A DNA stretch of 64,000 nt from an uncultured Pelagibacteraceae bacterium (lineage in GTDB: Bacteria > Pseudomonadota > Alphaproteobacteria > Pelagibacterales > Pelagibacteraceae), in the NCBI GenBank assembly GCA_902587095.1, contig CACIJY010000001.1, forward strand, positions 124,001-188,000. The letters run 5' to 3'. Below the pieces are notes generated by a model. The model was not told the DNA's origin, searched no databases, and saw only the letters and a list, made by a program, of their open reading frames with translations. Below, in pieces: positions 1-10,350 of the stretch. Position 1 is the stretch's first letter. Each line of letters starts with the position of its first letter. Made by a program: the position numbers and the translations under genes.

Positions 1-1462
1 GATCTACTTGCAACGTTCCGCATTGCCAATCTCTACCAATTGCATCTCTTAGAACGAATTCAATTTTCGGACCATAAAAAGCACCCTCACCTTTATTTAT
101 ACTGTAATCTAGTTTTGTTTCTTTCACTGCTTTCAGTAAAGCTTTTTCAGACTTGTCCCAAACTGCGTCACTACCAACTCTAAGATCTGGTCTATCTGAA
201 TATTTAAGAATAACATTTTCAAAACCCAAATCTTTGTAAATTTCCAGAATTAAGTTTGTGATAGAAAGCGATTGCTCTGTTATTTGATCTTCAGTGCAAA
301 AAATGTGTGCATCGTCCTGCGTAAAAGCTCTCACCCTTAATAATCCATGTAAAGCACCAGATGGTTCATACCTATGAACTTTTCCAAACTCTGACATTTT
401 AAGTGGAAGATCTCTGTAGCTTTTCAAGCCTTGATTAAATACCTGAACACATCCAGGGCAATTCATTGGTTTAACTGCAAAAATTTTCTCATCTGGAGTT
501 TGTGAAGTATACATATGAGCACCAAATTTTTCCCAATGTCCAGATTTCTCCCATAAAGATCTATCTAATATTTCGGGGGTGTTAATTTCTTTATAGCCAG
601 CATCTTGCTGTTTTTTCCTCATATAGTTAACTAGCTTTTGAAATAAGTTCCATCCTTTTTCATGCCAAAAAACTGCTCCAGGACTTTCCTCTCTAAAATG
701 AAAAAGATTCATCTCTTTGCCCAATTTTCTATGATCTCTTTTTTCTGCCTCTTCTAATCTTTTTAAATAATCCTCTAAATCCTTTTTTGATGCCCAAGAA
801 GTTCCATAGATTCTCTGTAACATTTCATTTTTTGAATCGCCTCTCCAATACGCGCCCGCAACTTTTGTTAATTTAAAATGTTTACCAATTCTACCTGTCG
901 AAGGTAAATGTGGACCTCTACAAAGATCATGCCATTTGCCATGAAAATAAATTGAGATCTCCTCACCTTTAGGAATGTCTTGAATAATTTCAGCTTTATA
1001 ATTTTCTCCCATTTTTTTGAAATGAGCAATTGCTTTATCTCTTTCCCAAACTTCTCTATAAGTAGTTTCGTTCCTGTCAACTATTTCAGACATTTTAGTC
1101 TCTATCTTTTTTAAGTCTGACTCCGTAAATGGTTCCTTTCTTGCAAAATCATAATAAAATCCATTTTCTATTGTTGGACCAATAGTGACCTGTGTTCCAG
1201 GAAACAACTCTTGTACAGCCATTGCTAAAATATGAGCAGTGTCGTGTCTTATGGTATCTAAGCCATCATCATCTTTTGATGTTAAAATTTTTACTTTAGA
1301 ATCTTTTTCTATTTCAAAACTTAAGTCTTTTAAATTTCCATCAACACTCATTATAAGTGCTTCTTTGGCTAATGACTTGCTAATTTTTTCTACAATCTGT
1401 TTTCCTGTTACCTTTTCATCAAAAGATAACTTTTTTCCATCTGGTAAAGTTATATTAGGCAT
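1..1462 (-). CDS. thrS: Threonyl-tRNA synthetase, C-terminus cut by window edge
   Basis: Charges tRNA-Thr in the cytoplasm. About 487 codons are visible; a full enzyme is about 640 residues, so the end of the catalytic core and the anticodon-binding domain lie outside the window. The N-terminus [10 protein letters not shown] is the TGS domain. HDTAH near residue 73 is the editing-domain metal/water-binding HxxxH motif, and MNCPGC near residue 333 carries the catalytic zinc cysteine, followed by the class II motif 2 region ([11 protein letters not shown]). The ORF track missed it because no stop lies in the window. The ATG at 1462 overlaps the end of the upstream glycosyltransferase gene by 8 nt, so the two are probably cotranscribed and translationally coupled. 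Confidence 0.97.
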   Translation of the reverse strand, partial: MPNITLPDGKKLSFDEKVTGKQIVEKISKSLAKEALIMSVDGNLKDLSFEIEKDSKVKILTSKDDDGLDTIRHDTAHILAMAVQELFPGTQVTIGPTIENGFYYDFARKEPFTESDLKKIETKMSEIVDRNETTYREVWERDKAIAHFKKMGENYKAEIIQDIPKGEEISIYFHGKWHDLCRGPHLPSTGRIGKHFKLTKVAGAYWRGDSKNEMLQRIYGTSWASKKDLEDYLKRLEEAEKRDHRKLGKEMNLFHFREESPGAVFWHEKGWNLFQKLVNYMRKKQQDAGYKEINTPEILDRSLWEKSGHWEKFGAHMYTSQTPDEKIFAVKPMNCPGCVQVFNQGLKSYRDLPLKMSEFGKVHRYEPSGALHGLLRVRAFTQDDAHIFCTEDQITEQSLSITNLILEIYKDLGFENVILKYSDRPDLRVGSDAVWDKSEKALLKAVKETKLDYSINKGEGAFYGPKIEFVLRDAIGRDWQCGTLQVD

Positions 1463-2612
1463 TTATTAGTTTTTTATATTCTGAATAAGTTGAAAAACAC
1501 ATTTTTTCAACATTAAATTTTTGTTCAACGTTTTTTCTTCCACTATTTCCCATGGCATTTAGTGTTGTATCATCAGATCTAAAAATATTATCAATTTTTT
1601 CACTTAAAGATTTTGGATCTTCAGTCTTAAATAATAGTCCTGTTTTATTATCTATGATAGTCTCTTTAGATCCACCAATATCACTTGCTATAATTGGTCT
1701 TTTCATTGATTGAGCTTCTACAGAAACTCTTCCAAAAGCTTCAGGTTCAATTGATGCAGATACAACTACATTTGCAATACTATATGCTACAGGCATTGAA
1801 TTTGCGTGTTCTAAAAAAATAACATCATTATTAAGTCTATGTTGTTCAACTAATCTTAGTAGTTTTTTTTTATAGGCATCTCTTCCTTGATCTGACCCCA
1901 AAATAATGGCTACAAAGTTTTTGTATCCAAAATTGGTTTTTAAAATATTTAAAGACTCTATTAACAACTCTTGACCTTTCCATTCTGTAAGGCGTCCGGG
2001 CATAAGAATAATCTTTTTACCTGGCTCGATATTTAATTTTGCAAAAAATTTTGTTCTTTCTTTTTTGTTGATATTATTTGGATCATAGTATTCTGTATTA
2101 ATACCTCTGAATATTACTAAAAATTTTTTCATTTTTGGAACATGCTCAGGATAATTTTCTGAAATATGTTTAAATATAAAATTTGAGCCAGCTATTACAC
2201 AATCTGACTTAAGCATAATAGAATTATAATATTTTTTTAATGATGAATTAAAGTTATATGTCCCATGGAATGTGGTAACCAACTTGCACCGGGTAATTTT
2301 TGCAGTGAAATAACACGACCAAGCAGGTGCTCTGCTTCTAACATGGATGACATTAATTCTATAAAAAAGAACAATTAATGATAAAATAAAAATATTTAAA
2401 ATCATTAATATCGGATTTTTACTGTGAACTGGAATTTTGAATAATTTAACTTTTTTTTTGTTGATATATTTAGTTAATTTACCTCCACTAGTTGCAATAT
2501 AAGATTTGCTTTTTTGCTCACTTAGATAGTGCGCTAGATCATAACATCCTATTTCAGCTCCTCCATAGTCTAATCTGGGTATTACCTGTAAAACTTTTAA
2601 TTTAGATGACAT
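1455..2612 (-). CDS. Glycosyltransferase family 4 (GT-B fold)
   Basis: Predicted to transfer a sugar from a nucleotide-sugar donor to a lipid or polysaccharide acceptor at the inner face of the membrane. The 385-residue protein has the GT-B layout: an N-terminal acceptor half beginning [14 protein letters not shown] (the glycine-rich GGAE loop typical of GT4) and a C-terminal donor half with [11 protein letters not shown] and the [13 protein letters not shown] segment, the E-x7-E motif that contacts the donor. Substrate cannot be told from sequence. It is the first gene of a minus-strand pair with thrS, with which it overlaps by 8 nt. A short AT-rich divergent promoter region separates it from the hydrolase gene at 2649. 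Confidence 0.88.
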   Translation of the reverse strand: MSSKLKVLQVIPRLDYGGAEIGCYDLAHYLSEQKSKSYIATSGGKLTKYINKKKVKLFKIPVHSKNPILMILNIFILSLIVLFYRINVIHVRSRAPAWSCYFTAKITRCKLVTTFHGTYNFNSSLKKYYNSIMLKSDCVIAGSNFIFKHISENYPEHVPKMKKFLVIFRGINTEYYDPNNINKKERTKFFAKLNIEPGKKIILMPGRLTEWKGQELLIESLNILKTNFGYKNFVAIILGSDQGRDAYKKKLLRLVEQHRLNNDVIFLEHANSMPVAYSIANVVVSASIEPEAFGRVSVEAQSMKRPIIASDIGGSKETIIDNKTGLLFKTEDPKSLSEKIDNIFRSDDTTLNAMGNSGRKNVEQKFNVEKMCFSTYSEYKKLINA

Positions 2613-2648
2613 ATAATATTCTTATATTATCATATTTTGTAACTCTTT

Positions 2649-3413
2649 ATGACTAAATTTGAATTTATAAAATATAAAACAAACAAGAAAATCAGGGTTC
2701 TATTTAAAAATCCTAAATCTGATATTTTTGTAGTTTTTTTACATGGCTTAAAGTCAGATTTAACTGGTAAGAAACCTAATTATTTAATGAAACAGTGTCA
2801 AAAAAGAAAAGTTGGTTTTATGGGTATCGAATACTCTGGTCATGGTAAATCATATGGTAAATTTGAAACAGGAACAATCACTAGTTGGTCAAATGACGTA
2901 AAATTCATAATTAAACAAAAACTAATTAACAAAAAAATAATAATTATTGGATCTAGTTTAGGGGCATGGTTAGGTTTAATTCAGCTAAAATATTTTAAAA
3001 ATATAATAGGTTTTATTGGAATTGGAGCAGCGCCAGAATTTTTAGATAGGTTGATATGGAAAAAATTAAGTATAAAAAATAAAAATTTGGTACTTAAAAA
3101 CAAATATTACAATTTAGAAAACGATGACTATTCATATAAAATTACTTTAAAAATTATTAAAGACGGTCGAAAAAATAAAGTTCTTAATAAAAAAAACAAT
3201 TCAAAATTTCCGATATATCTTTTACATGGTGAAAAAGATAAAGTAGTACCCCAGAGTTTATCTAGAAAAATATTAAAAGTATTCCCAAACTCAGACAAAG
3301 AATTTATAAAAATAAAAAATGGAGACCATAGTCTATCAAGAGTAAAAGACTTGAAAATTTTAAGTAATTATATGAATAAAATAATTGATTATTGCGCTAA
3401 ACCCTCTTTATAA
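2649..3413 (+). CDS. Alpha/beta hydrolase (serine hydrolase)
   Basis: A cytoplasmic alpha/beta hydrolase of 254 residues, probably an esterase or acylpeptide-type hydrolase; the substrate is unknown. The nucleophile elbow is GSSLGA, the oxyanion region is FLHGLKSD, and the expected acid and base are in LLHGEKDKVVP and KNGDHSLS, so the Ser-Asp-His triad looks complete. No signal peptide. It is a single plus-strand gene whose 3' end overlaps the convergent epimerase-like gene by 25 nt, so transcripts of the two would be antisense at their ends. Confidence 0.85.
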   Translation: MTKFEFIKYKTNKKIRVLFKNPKSDIFVVFLHGLKSDLTGKKPNYLMKQCQKRKVGFMGIEYSGHGKSYGKFETGTITSWSNDVKFIIKQKLINKKIIIIGSSLGAWLGLIQLKYFKNIIGFIGIGAAPEFLDRLIWKKLSIKNKNLVLKNKYYNLENDDYSYKITLKIIKDGRKNKVLNKKNNSKFPIYLLHGEKDKVVPQSLSRKILKVFPNSDKEFIKIKNGDHSLSRVKDLKILSNYMNKIIDYCAKPSL

Positions 3414-4240
3414 GAAGGGTAAATAAACTCATAGTTTAACTCTTTTTTTACTTTTTCATTAGAAACCTTTTTTGAATCTCTATAAAAATCCTTTAAAACC
3501 CCTTCCTCTAGGTCCTCAAAATTTATTTTTGTAGGTAATTCGCATCCTAACAATTTAGATGCATAACTTGTAACCTCAACACTCGATGCTGGTTTATTAT
3601 CGGCAAGATTGAATATTTGATTTTCTTTAATATTTTTTAGAGACAGATATAATATTTCAGATATATCTTTAACGTGTATTCTTGAAAAAAAATGATTTTC
3701 TTTAACAACTAAAAAACTTTGTTTGTTTTGAAGCCTGCTTACTGCGTTATTTTTTTCTGAATAAATACCGGCTAATCTAAATATCTGAATTGGTAATTTT
3801 TTCTTTTTTGAAAATTCCATCCACTTATTTTCTATGTGTAGTCTGTCAATCCCCATTTTAGTTTTTGGTTTAGTTTCACTTTCTTCATTTACCCATGCGC
3901 CATTATGATTTCCGTATACGCTAGTTGATGACAAGTACAAAATAGATTTAATTTTACTACTTTCACTTACATGATTAGCAAGATTTTTTAAAAATAAATC
4001 GTTTGAATTAATTGGTGGAACAGAAATTAAAATATAATCATACTCATTTAATTTGTCCAAAATTTTTTTGTCGTAGGCATTTTCTTTGAATTCTAGGTTT
4101 TCAAATTCAAAGTCACCCAATTTTTTTATTGATGAGTTTTCTCTTGTTGAAATTGTCAAATTTAAATTTACTTGTTTTTTTAAAAGATTTGATACTAAGT
4201 TTTTGGCAACTTGACCATAACCAAAACATAAAAGATTCAT
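3389..4240 (-). CDS. NAD(P)-dependent epimerase/SDR-like protein
   Basis: A Rossmann-fold protein of 283 residues resembling the extended short-chain dehydrogenase/epimerase family of YeeZ type. It begins MNLLCFGYGQVAK, where GYGQVA is the dinucleotide-binding turn. YLSSTSVYGNHNG contains the Ser and Tyr expected near the active site, but the classical YxxxK spacing is not clear to me, so catalytic competence is uncertain. It follows gltB by 7 nt and probably ends the gltD-gltB transcript, although no functional link to glutamate synthesis is known. The C-terminus overlaps the convergent hydrolase gene. Confidence 0.82.
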   Translation of the reverse strand: MNLLCFGYGQVAKNLVSNLLKKQVNLNLTISTRENSSIKKLGDFEFENLEFKENAYDKKILDKLNEYDYILISVPPINSNDLFLKNLANHVSESSKIKSILYLSSTSVYGNHNGAWVNEESETKPKTKMGIDRLHIENKWMEFSKKKKLPIQIFRLAGIYSEKNNAVSRLQNKQSFLVVKENHFFSRIHVKDISEILYLSLKNIKENQIFNLADNKPASSVEVTSYASKLLGCELPTKINFEDLEEGVLKDFYRDSKKVSNEKVKKELNYEFIYPSYKEGLAQ

Positions 4241-4247
4241 TTATATC

Positions 4248-7200
4248 CTAACTTGCGAAACTAACAACTTTATTTGAAATTGGATTTTCTAATTTATCAA
4301 TCATTTCTTTTGGACAAACTTGAATAAAATTTTCTATTTCTTGATCAAAATTATCAATTATTTTTTTTGATAGTAAAGATTCTGTTTCATAATGATGTTC
4401 TGTAATCAGATTTTTTAAAAAAGATTTCCAATAATCTGTCTCAATCTTTTGCCAAATTATTGACCCTGGGTTAACTCGTTTATCAAATTCTTTTTTTGTA
4501 TCGTAAATAAAGGCCATTCCACCTGTCATTCCAGCTCCAAAATTGTCACCTGTTTCACCTAAAATTACTATATTACCTCCTGTCATGTACTCACAACCAT
4601 TTGAGTCACAACCCTCAACTACTGCTGTCGCACCTGAATTTCTAACAGCAAATCTTTCTCCAGCTTGACCTGCTGCAAATAACTTACCTGAAGTTGCTCC
4701 ATATAAAACTGTATTACCAATAATAGTATTTTCAAAAGAAATTAGATTACTTTCTTTTTGAAGTTTCACTACAAGAGTTGCGCCTGAAAGCCCTTTTCCA
4801 ACATAATCATTTGCATCTCCATTTAATATTAGTTTTAACCCTTTAATTCCAAATGCTCCAAATGATTGACCTGCAGAACCTTTAAAATTGATTTTTAAAA
4901 AACCATCGTCCAGAGTTTTGTTTTGGAATTTTTTATAGAATTCATAAGATATTCTTGTTCCAACAGCTCTGTTAGTATTTTCAATTAAATATTCATCTTT
5001 TAGAGGTGTTTTGTTATCTAAGTTATTTAAAATCTCTGGCCAAATTTTTTGATCAACTGTATCCGGAACGTAATTAATTTTAGGATCTTCACAATACCTT
5101 TTGTTTTTACCCGGGTCAGCTTTAACAAACAAAGGGTTAAGATCTAGGTCATCTAGATTGGGTGAGCCTTTGCTTATCTGCCTTAGTAAATCAGTTCTTC
5201 CAATTATTTCATTAAGTGTTTTAAATCCTAATTCTGCAAGTATTTCTCTAACCTCTTCAGAGATAAATTTGAATAAATTTACAACTTTATCTGGTGTGCC
5301 TGTAAATTTCTTTCTTAACTCATCGTCTTGTGTGCAAACTCCAACTGGACATGTGTTTGAATGACATTGTCTTACCATTATGCAACCCATTGCAACTAAT
5401 GCAGTTGTAGCTACTCCAAATTCCTCTGCTCCCATCATTGCTGCAATGACTACATCTCTACCAGTTTTAATTCCTCCATCAGTTCTTAATGTCACTTGAT
5501 GTCTTAAATTATTCAAAGTTAAAACTTGGTTCGCTTCTGTTAATCCCATCTCCCATGGTATACCAACATATTTAACACTTGTTTGTGGTGTTGCTCCTGT
5601 ACCTCCGTTATGACCGGATATAAGTATAATATCAGCTTTTGCTTTAGCTACACCTGCTGCAATTGTTCCAATTCCCGAAGATGCAACGAGTTTTACTCCA
5701 ACTCTAGCTTTTGGATTAATTTGTTTTAGATCATAAATAAGCTGGGCTAAATCCTCTATTGAGTAAATGTCGTGGTGCGGTGGTGGAGAAATTAAAGTAA
5801 CTCCCGGGGTTGAGTGTCTAAGTCTTGCAATTTCTTTTGTGACTTTAAATCCAGGTAGTTGTCCTCCTTCACCAGGTTTTGCACCTTGTGCGATTTTTAT
5901 CTCAATTTCGTTACAATTATTTAAGTAATCAATTGTTACTCCAAATCTAGCTGAAGCAACTTGTTTTACTCGTGAATTAGCACTGTCACCATTTTCCATT
6001 TTTTTAAATCGGGAAGCATCCTCTCCACCTTCACCACTGCATGATGCTCCTTTAATTCTATTCATCCCAATAGCAAGTGTTTCATGAGCTTCTTTTGATA
6101 GGGCGCCATGAGACATGCTTCCGCTACCAAATCTTTTTTGGATGTCTTCAACTGGCTCTACTAAGTCTATAGATATTGGGTTTCTTTTTTTAAAATCAAT
6201 TAAGTCTCTTAAATTTATAGGTGGTAAATCTTGTATGCCTTTTGAATATTTTTTATATAAATCGTAAGATCCTGCAGTCACAGCCGATTGAAGCAAATGT
6301 ATTAATTTGCCCTGATACTGATGTGTTTCTCCATTTTTTCTGTATCTATAAATTCCACCAATAGGCAATACATTATTTTCATTGTTAAACGCTTCTTCGT
6401 GTATCTTTCTAACTTTTTTTTCAATACCTGTTAATCCAATTCCTGAAATTTTAGACAAAACACCAGGGAAAAAGTCTCTTACAATTGTTCTACTTAGGCC
6501 AACAGTTTCAAAATTACATCCACCTCTGTACGAGCTTATCACCGAAATACCCATCTTCGACATGATTTTTAAAAGACCTAAGTTTACTGATTTTACATAT
6601 CTTTCAACACACTCTTCATACAGGAATTTGCCAAATAATTTTTTTTCAAATCTCTGATATAAACTATCTAGGGCCAAATAAGGATTTACTGTAGTTGCGC
6701 CCACTCCTATTAGAGTAGCAAATGAATGCGTATCAAGAGCTTCTCCAGTCTGTACATTTATTGAAACATAGCCTCTTAATTTCATTTTTGTTAAATGAGT
6801 ATGAACAGCACCAATACATAAAAGCATCGGAACAGGATATTTTTCTTTAGAAACATTTTTATCACTTAATATTACCTGAGTTACACCTTGTCTTACATAA
6901 ATTTCAGCCTCTTGCTTAATAGAGTTCAGTTTTGTTTCAATGTCTTCATCAGATTTAAAAGTACAGTCTATAGTTTTATTATTCTTATCAAAAAAACTTA
7001 CAAATTTTTCAAATTGATTATTTGTAAGTATAGGACTATTTAAAACGTAAATATTTTCCTCTGTTAAATTGTTAAAATCTAAAATATTACCTAAATTTCC
7101 AAATCTAGTTTTTAAACTCATAACCTTATTTTCTCTTAATGAGTCAATTGGAGGATTGGTTACTTGACTAAAATTTTGTCTAAAGAAATGATAAAGTGGT

Positions 7201-8744
7201 CTGTATTTATTTGATAAGACTGCAAGCGGGGTATCATCTCCCATGGAACCTGTTGCCTCTTTGGCATCTTCTGCCATTGGGTGAAGTATTAATTCCAAAT
7301 CCTCTAAGCTATATCCAAAGCAATGTTGGAGTTTTCTTAAACTGTCTCCTGAAAATATATTTTTTTCGTTTTTGATAGGTAGTTTTTTGTCTAAATCGAT
7401 AATCTGGTTATTGAAATGTTTATATTCTTTAGCAAGATAATTTTTAATATCTTTATTATTAAAGACTTTTCCTTTCTCTATTCTAACTCCTAGAATTTCT
7501 CCTGGCCCTAATCTTCCTTTAGATATAATTTTCTTTTCATTAAGCTCTATCATTCCAGTTTCAGATCCAGCAAAAAGAAGGTTATCTTTTGTCAATGTGT
7601 ATCTCATAGGTCTTAAACCGTTTCGGTCAGTTGCTACAATTACCCACTCATTGTCAGTAGCTGCTATAGCTGCAGGTCCATCCCAAGGTTCCATTGTACT
7701 ATTTAAAAAATTAAATAATTTTTGGTGATCGGCAGGTAGTATTTTACTTTTTTTTGACCAGGCATCTGGTATCAACATTAATTTCGCTAAAGGAGCTGGT
7801 TGCCCAGAGATATTAAGTATTTCAAAAACATTATCTAATGAAGCAGAGTCAGAGTTACCACTTGGTATAACTGGTTTTAAATTTTCCATATCCTCAAATA
7901 TTGGGCTAAACATTTCTTCCTCGTGGACTCTCATCCAATTAATATTGCCTTTTAATGTATTTATCTCTCCATTATGAGCTAAAGCTCTAAATGGCTGAGC
8001 TAGGTCCCAACTAGGTGCTGTGTTTGTAGAAAAACGTTGGTGAAAAATTGCATATCTAGATGTAAATCTTTCATCTTTTAAATCCAAATAGAAGTCTGAT
8101 AAAGCTTCAGCGAGAAACATTCCTTTATAGATGATTGATTTGGAGCTAAATGAACAAATATAAAAGTCATTTAAATTCGCCTCTAAAATTTTCTTTTCGA
8201 TTTTTCTTCTAGCTTCATAAAGTTTTATTTCTAATTTTTTACCTTTCTCTTCTTTAATATTATGTTTAAAAAGCACTTGTGTAATTTCAGGTCTATTTGA
8301 CTCTGCTGTTTCACCAAGCACCGATGGATCGACTGGAACTTGTCTCCATCCATAAATATTAAAGTTACTTTTTGTTAATTCACTCTCCACAATTGATCTA
8401 CATTCCTCCTGTGCTGAATAATTATTTCTTGGTAAAAAAAGCATTCCGACACAAACATCGGAGTCATCGTGCTTATGTCCAGTAGCTTCTATTTTTTCAA
8501 TAAAGAAATCAGAGGAAATTTCTATATGAATACCAGCTCCATCACCTGTTTTTCCATCTGCATCAATCGCTCCTCTATGCCAAACAGCTTTTAAAGCTTG
8601 AATACCATACTCAACTACTTTTCTAGATTTTTTTCCATCAGTTGATGCAACTAAACCAACACCGCAAGCGTCATGCTCCATAGATTCATGGTAAACACCT
8701 GATTTTTTTAATAAATCTAAATTTTTTTTTCTTAATTTGTTCAT
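4248..8744 (-). CDS. gltB: Glutamate synthase (NADPH) large subunit
   Basis: Makes two glutamates from glutamine and 2-oxoglutarate, the GOGAT half of ammonium assimilation. The 1498-residue length is normal. An N-terminal Ntn-type glutaminase domain follows a 26-residue propeptide; the nucleophile would be Cys27 in HDACGVGLVAS. The central and FMN-binding synthase domains include the 3Fe-4S cluster cysteines in CHSNTCPVGVC. The C-terminal beta-helix has the repeated glycine pattern (GKGLSGATLVV, GGNIVILGETG). It overlaps gltD by 4 nt (ATGA), so the two subunits are translationally coupled and form the alpha-beta enzyme. Confidence 0.98.
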   Translation of the reverse strand: MNKLRKKNLDLLKKSGVYHESMEHDACGVGLVASTDGKKSRKVVEYGIQALKAVWHRGAIDADGKTGDGAGIHIEISSDFFIEKIEATGHKHDDSDVCVGMLFLPRNNYSAQEECRSIVESELTKSNFNIYGWRQVPVDPSVLGETAESNRPEITQVLFKHNIKEEKGKKLEIKLYEARRKIEKKILEANLNDFYICSFSSKSIIYKGMFLAEALSDFYLDLKDERFTSRYAIFHQRFSTNTAPSWDLAQPFRALAHNGEINTLKGNINWMRVHEEEMFSPIFEDMENLKPVIPSGNSDSASLDNVFEILNISGQPAPLAKLMLIPDAWSKKSKILPADHQKLFNFLNSTMEPWDGPAAIAATDNEWVIVATDRNGLRPMRYTLTKDNLLFAGSETGMIELNEKKIISKGRLGPGEILGVRIEKGKVFNNKDIKNYLAKEYKHFNNQIIDLDKKLPIKNEKNIFSGDSLRKLQHCFGYSLEDLELILHPMAEDAKEATGSMGDDTPLAVLSNKYRPLYHFFRQNFSQVTNPPIDSLRENKVMSLKTRFGNLGNILDFNNLTEENIYVLNSPILTNNQFEKFVSFFDKNNKTIDCTFKSDEDIETKLNSIKQEAEIYVRQGVTQVILSDKNVSKEKYPVPMLLCIGAVHTHLTKMKLRGYVSINVQTGEALDTHSFATLIGVGATTVNPYLALDSLYQRFEKKLFGKFLYEECVERYVKSVNLGLLKIMSKMGISVISSYRGGCNFETVGLSRTIVRDFFPGVLSKISGIGLTGIEKKVRKIHEEAFNNENNVLPIGGIYRYRKNGETHQYQGKLIHLLQSAVTAGSYDLYKKYSKGIQDLPPINLRDLIDFKKRNPISIDLVEPVEDIQKRFGSGSMSHGALSKEAHETLAIGMNRIKGASCSGEGGEDASRFKKMENGDSANSRVKQVASARFGVTIDYLNNCNEIEIKIAQGAKPGEGGQLPGFKVTKEIARLRHSTPGVTLISPPPHHDIYSIEDLAQLIYDLKQINPKARVGVKLVASSGIGTIAAGVAKAKADIILISGHNGGTGATPQTSVKYVGIPWEMGLTEANQVLTLNNLRHQVTLRTDGGIKTGRDVVIAAMMGAEEFGVATTALVAMGCIMVRQCHSNTCPVGVCTQDDELRKKFTGTPDKVVNLFKFISEEVREILAELGFKTLNEIIGRTDLLRQISKGSPNLDDLDLNPLFVKADPGKNKRYCEDPKINYVPDTVDQKIWPEILNNLDNKTPLKDEYLIENTNRAVGTRISYEFYKKFQNKTLDDGFLKINFKGSAGQSFGAFGIKGLKLILNGDANDYVGKGLSGATLVVKLQKESNLISFENTIIGNTVLYGATSGKLFAAGQAGERFAVRNSGATAVVEGCDSNGCEYMTGGNIVILGETGDNFGAGMTGGMAFIYDTKKEFDKRVNPGSIIWQKIETDYWKSFLKNLITEHHYETESLLSKKIIDNFDQEIENFIQVCPKEMIDKLENPISNKVVSFAS

Positions 8745-10180
8745 GCTACTTTTAAATCCTGTTTTCTTTTTGACTTTAGTAATTTATCGATACTCTCTGC
8801 TACATCTCTACCATCTTTAATGGCCCAAACTACAAGCGAGGCACCTCTTACAATATCACCTGCAGCAAAAACTCCTTTTAAATTTGTTTCCATAGTATCA
8901 AAATCAATTTTAATTGTTCCCCACTTGGAAACTTGAAGATCTTTTTCATTAAATAATTTAGGTAGATCTTCGGGATCAAATCCTAATGATTTTATAACAA
9001 TATCAGTCTCAATTTCATATTCAGATCCTTCATCCACAATTGGCTTTCTCCTTCCACCATCGTCAGGATCACCTAGCTTCATCTTATTTACTAAAACTTT
9101 TTCAACTTTATTTTTTCCGATAAATTCTTTTGGACCACTTAACCAAACAAATTCAACACCCTCTTCTTCTGCATTAGCAACCTCTCTTGCAGACCCTGGC
9201 ATATTCTCTTTGTCTCTTCTATAAAGGCATTTTACAGATTTAGCTTTTTGTCTAACAGCAGTTCTGACACAATCCATCGCTGTATCACCACCACCAATAA
9301 CTACTACATTCTTATCTTTTGCATTTAAAGTTCCGTTATCAAAGTTCTCAACTTTATCACCTAAACCTTTTTTATTTGAGGTTGTTAAAAATTCCATTGC
9401 TGGAAATATATTTCCAAGATCACTACCTTTAATATCTATTTCTCTAGGTTTATAAACACCTGTAGCAATAAGTATTGCATCGTGTTCTTTTTTTAATTCA
9501 TCTAAAGTTGCATCTTTTCCAACTTCAAAATTTAATTTAAAATTTATTCCACCATCTTTTAAAAGTTTAATTCTTCTTTCAACAACTTCTTTCTCAAGTT
9601 TAAAATTAGGTATTCCATAAATTAACAAACCTCCTGCACGGTCATAACGATCGTAAACAGTTATTTTGTAACCCTTCTTTCTTAGTTGTTCGGCGCAAGC
9701 TAAGCCCGCTGGTCCTGATCCTATTATTCCAATACTTTGATTTAATTCTTTTTCTATTTTGATTGGTTTTACCCAACCATTTGCCCAAGCATTATCTGTG
9801 ATAAATTTTTCTACAGATCCTATTGTAACTGTGCCATGACCAGATTGTTCTATTACGCAATTTCCCTCACATAATCTGTCTTGAGGACAAATTCTACCAC
9901 AGACCTCGGGCATATTATTTGTGCTTTGAGCTAAATTATAAGCCTCCTCCAGTCTGCCCTCAGCTGTTAACTTAAGCCAATCGGGTATGTTATTACTTAA
10001 AGGACAATGTACTTGGCAAAATGGAACTCCGCATTGAGAACATCGGCTAGACTGTTCTTGAGCTTTTCCATGAATAAATTCCTTATAGATCTCATTAAAA
10101 TCCTCCTTCCTATTATCGGTATCTCTTTTAGGTGGATTTTGCTGACCTATATTTACGAATTTGAGCATTTTTTCTGACAT
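8741..10180 (-). CDS. gltD: Glutamate synthase small subunit
   Basis: Takes electrons from NADPH through FAD and passes them by iron-sulfur clusters to GltB. The 479-residue protein has the N-terminal cluster motif CSQCGVPFCQVHCP with the second set CGRICPQDRLCEGNC, an FAD-binding GSGPAGLACAE fingerprint near residue 150, and an NADPH-binding GGGDTAMDC fingerprint near residue 295. It is the first gene of the gltD-gltB-epimerase operon. The upstream 170-nt gap to uppP is divergent and carries promoters in both directions. Gene order D before B is common in alphaproteobacteria and relatives. Confidence 0.97.
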   Translation of the reverse strand: MSEKMLKFVNIGQQNPPKRDTDNRKEDFNEIYKEFIHGKAQEQSSRCSQCGVPFCQVHCPLSNNIPDWLKLTAEGRLEEAYNLAQSTNNMPEVCGRICPQDRLCEGNCVIEQSGHGTVTIGSVEKFITDNAWANGWVKPIKIEKELNQSIGIIGSGPAGLACAEQLRKKGYKITVYDRYDRAGGLLIYGIPNFKLEKEVVERRIKLLKDGGINFKLNFEVGKDATLDELKKEHDAILIATGVYKPREIDIKGSDLGNIFPAMEFLTTSNKKGLGDKVENFDNGTLNAKDKNVVVIGGGDTAMDCVRTAVRQKAKSVKCLYRRDKENMPGSAREVANAEEEGVEFVWLSGPKEFIGKNKVEKVLVNKMKLGDPDDGGRRKPIVDEGSEYEIETDIVIKSLGFDPEDLPKLFNEKDLQVSKWGTIKIDFDTMETNLKGVFAAGDIVRGASLVVWAIKDGRDVAESIDKLLKSKRKQDLKVA

Positions 10181-10290
10181 AATCGATCGCCCTTATACAA
10201 TAAGCGATAGAGTATATAAATGAAAATTGGGACATAATAATTGACCTAAATTTTCAAAAAAGTATTAAAATTAGGCATTAATTCATATTT

Positions 10291-10307
10291 TGCATAGCAA
10301 GTATGCA
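10291..10307. repeat. Short inverted repeat in the gltD-uppP divergent gap
   Basis: TGCATA and TATGCA are perfect 6-bp arms separated by GCAAG. The element lies about 11 bp upstream of the extended -10 of uppP and could be an operator or chance. No family can be assigned. Confidence 0.3.
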
Positions 10308-10317
10308 TACATCTTAT

Positions 10318-10326
10318 TGCTATAAT
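10318..10326 (+). promoter_or_regulatory. Extended -10 promoter for uppP
   Basis: TGCTATAAT is a perfect extended -10 element (TGnTATAAT). It would start transcription near 10333 and leave an untranslated leader of about 18 nt before the uppP ATG at 10351. No good -35 box is present at the standard distance, which fits an extended -10 promoter. Confidence 0.45.
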
Positions 10327-10350
10327 TTTGAAATATCTTAAGAAAATAAG

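Noticed and set aside
868-1080. 70-aa minus-strand ORF within thrS
   Set aside because: Different frame from the thrS translation, which continues open through this region.
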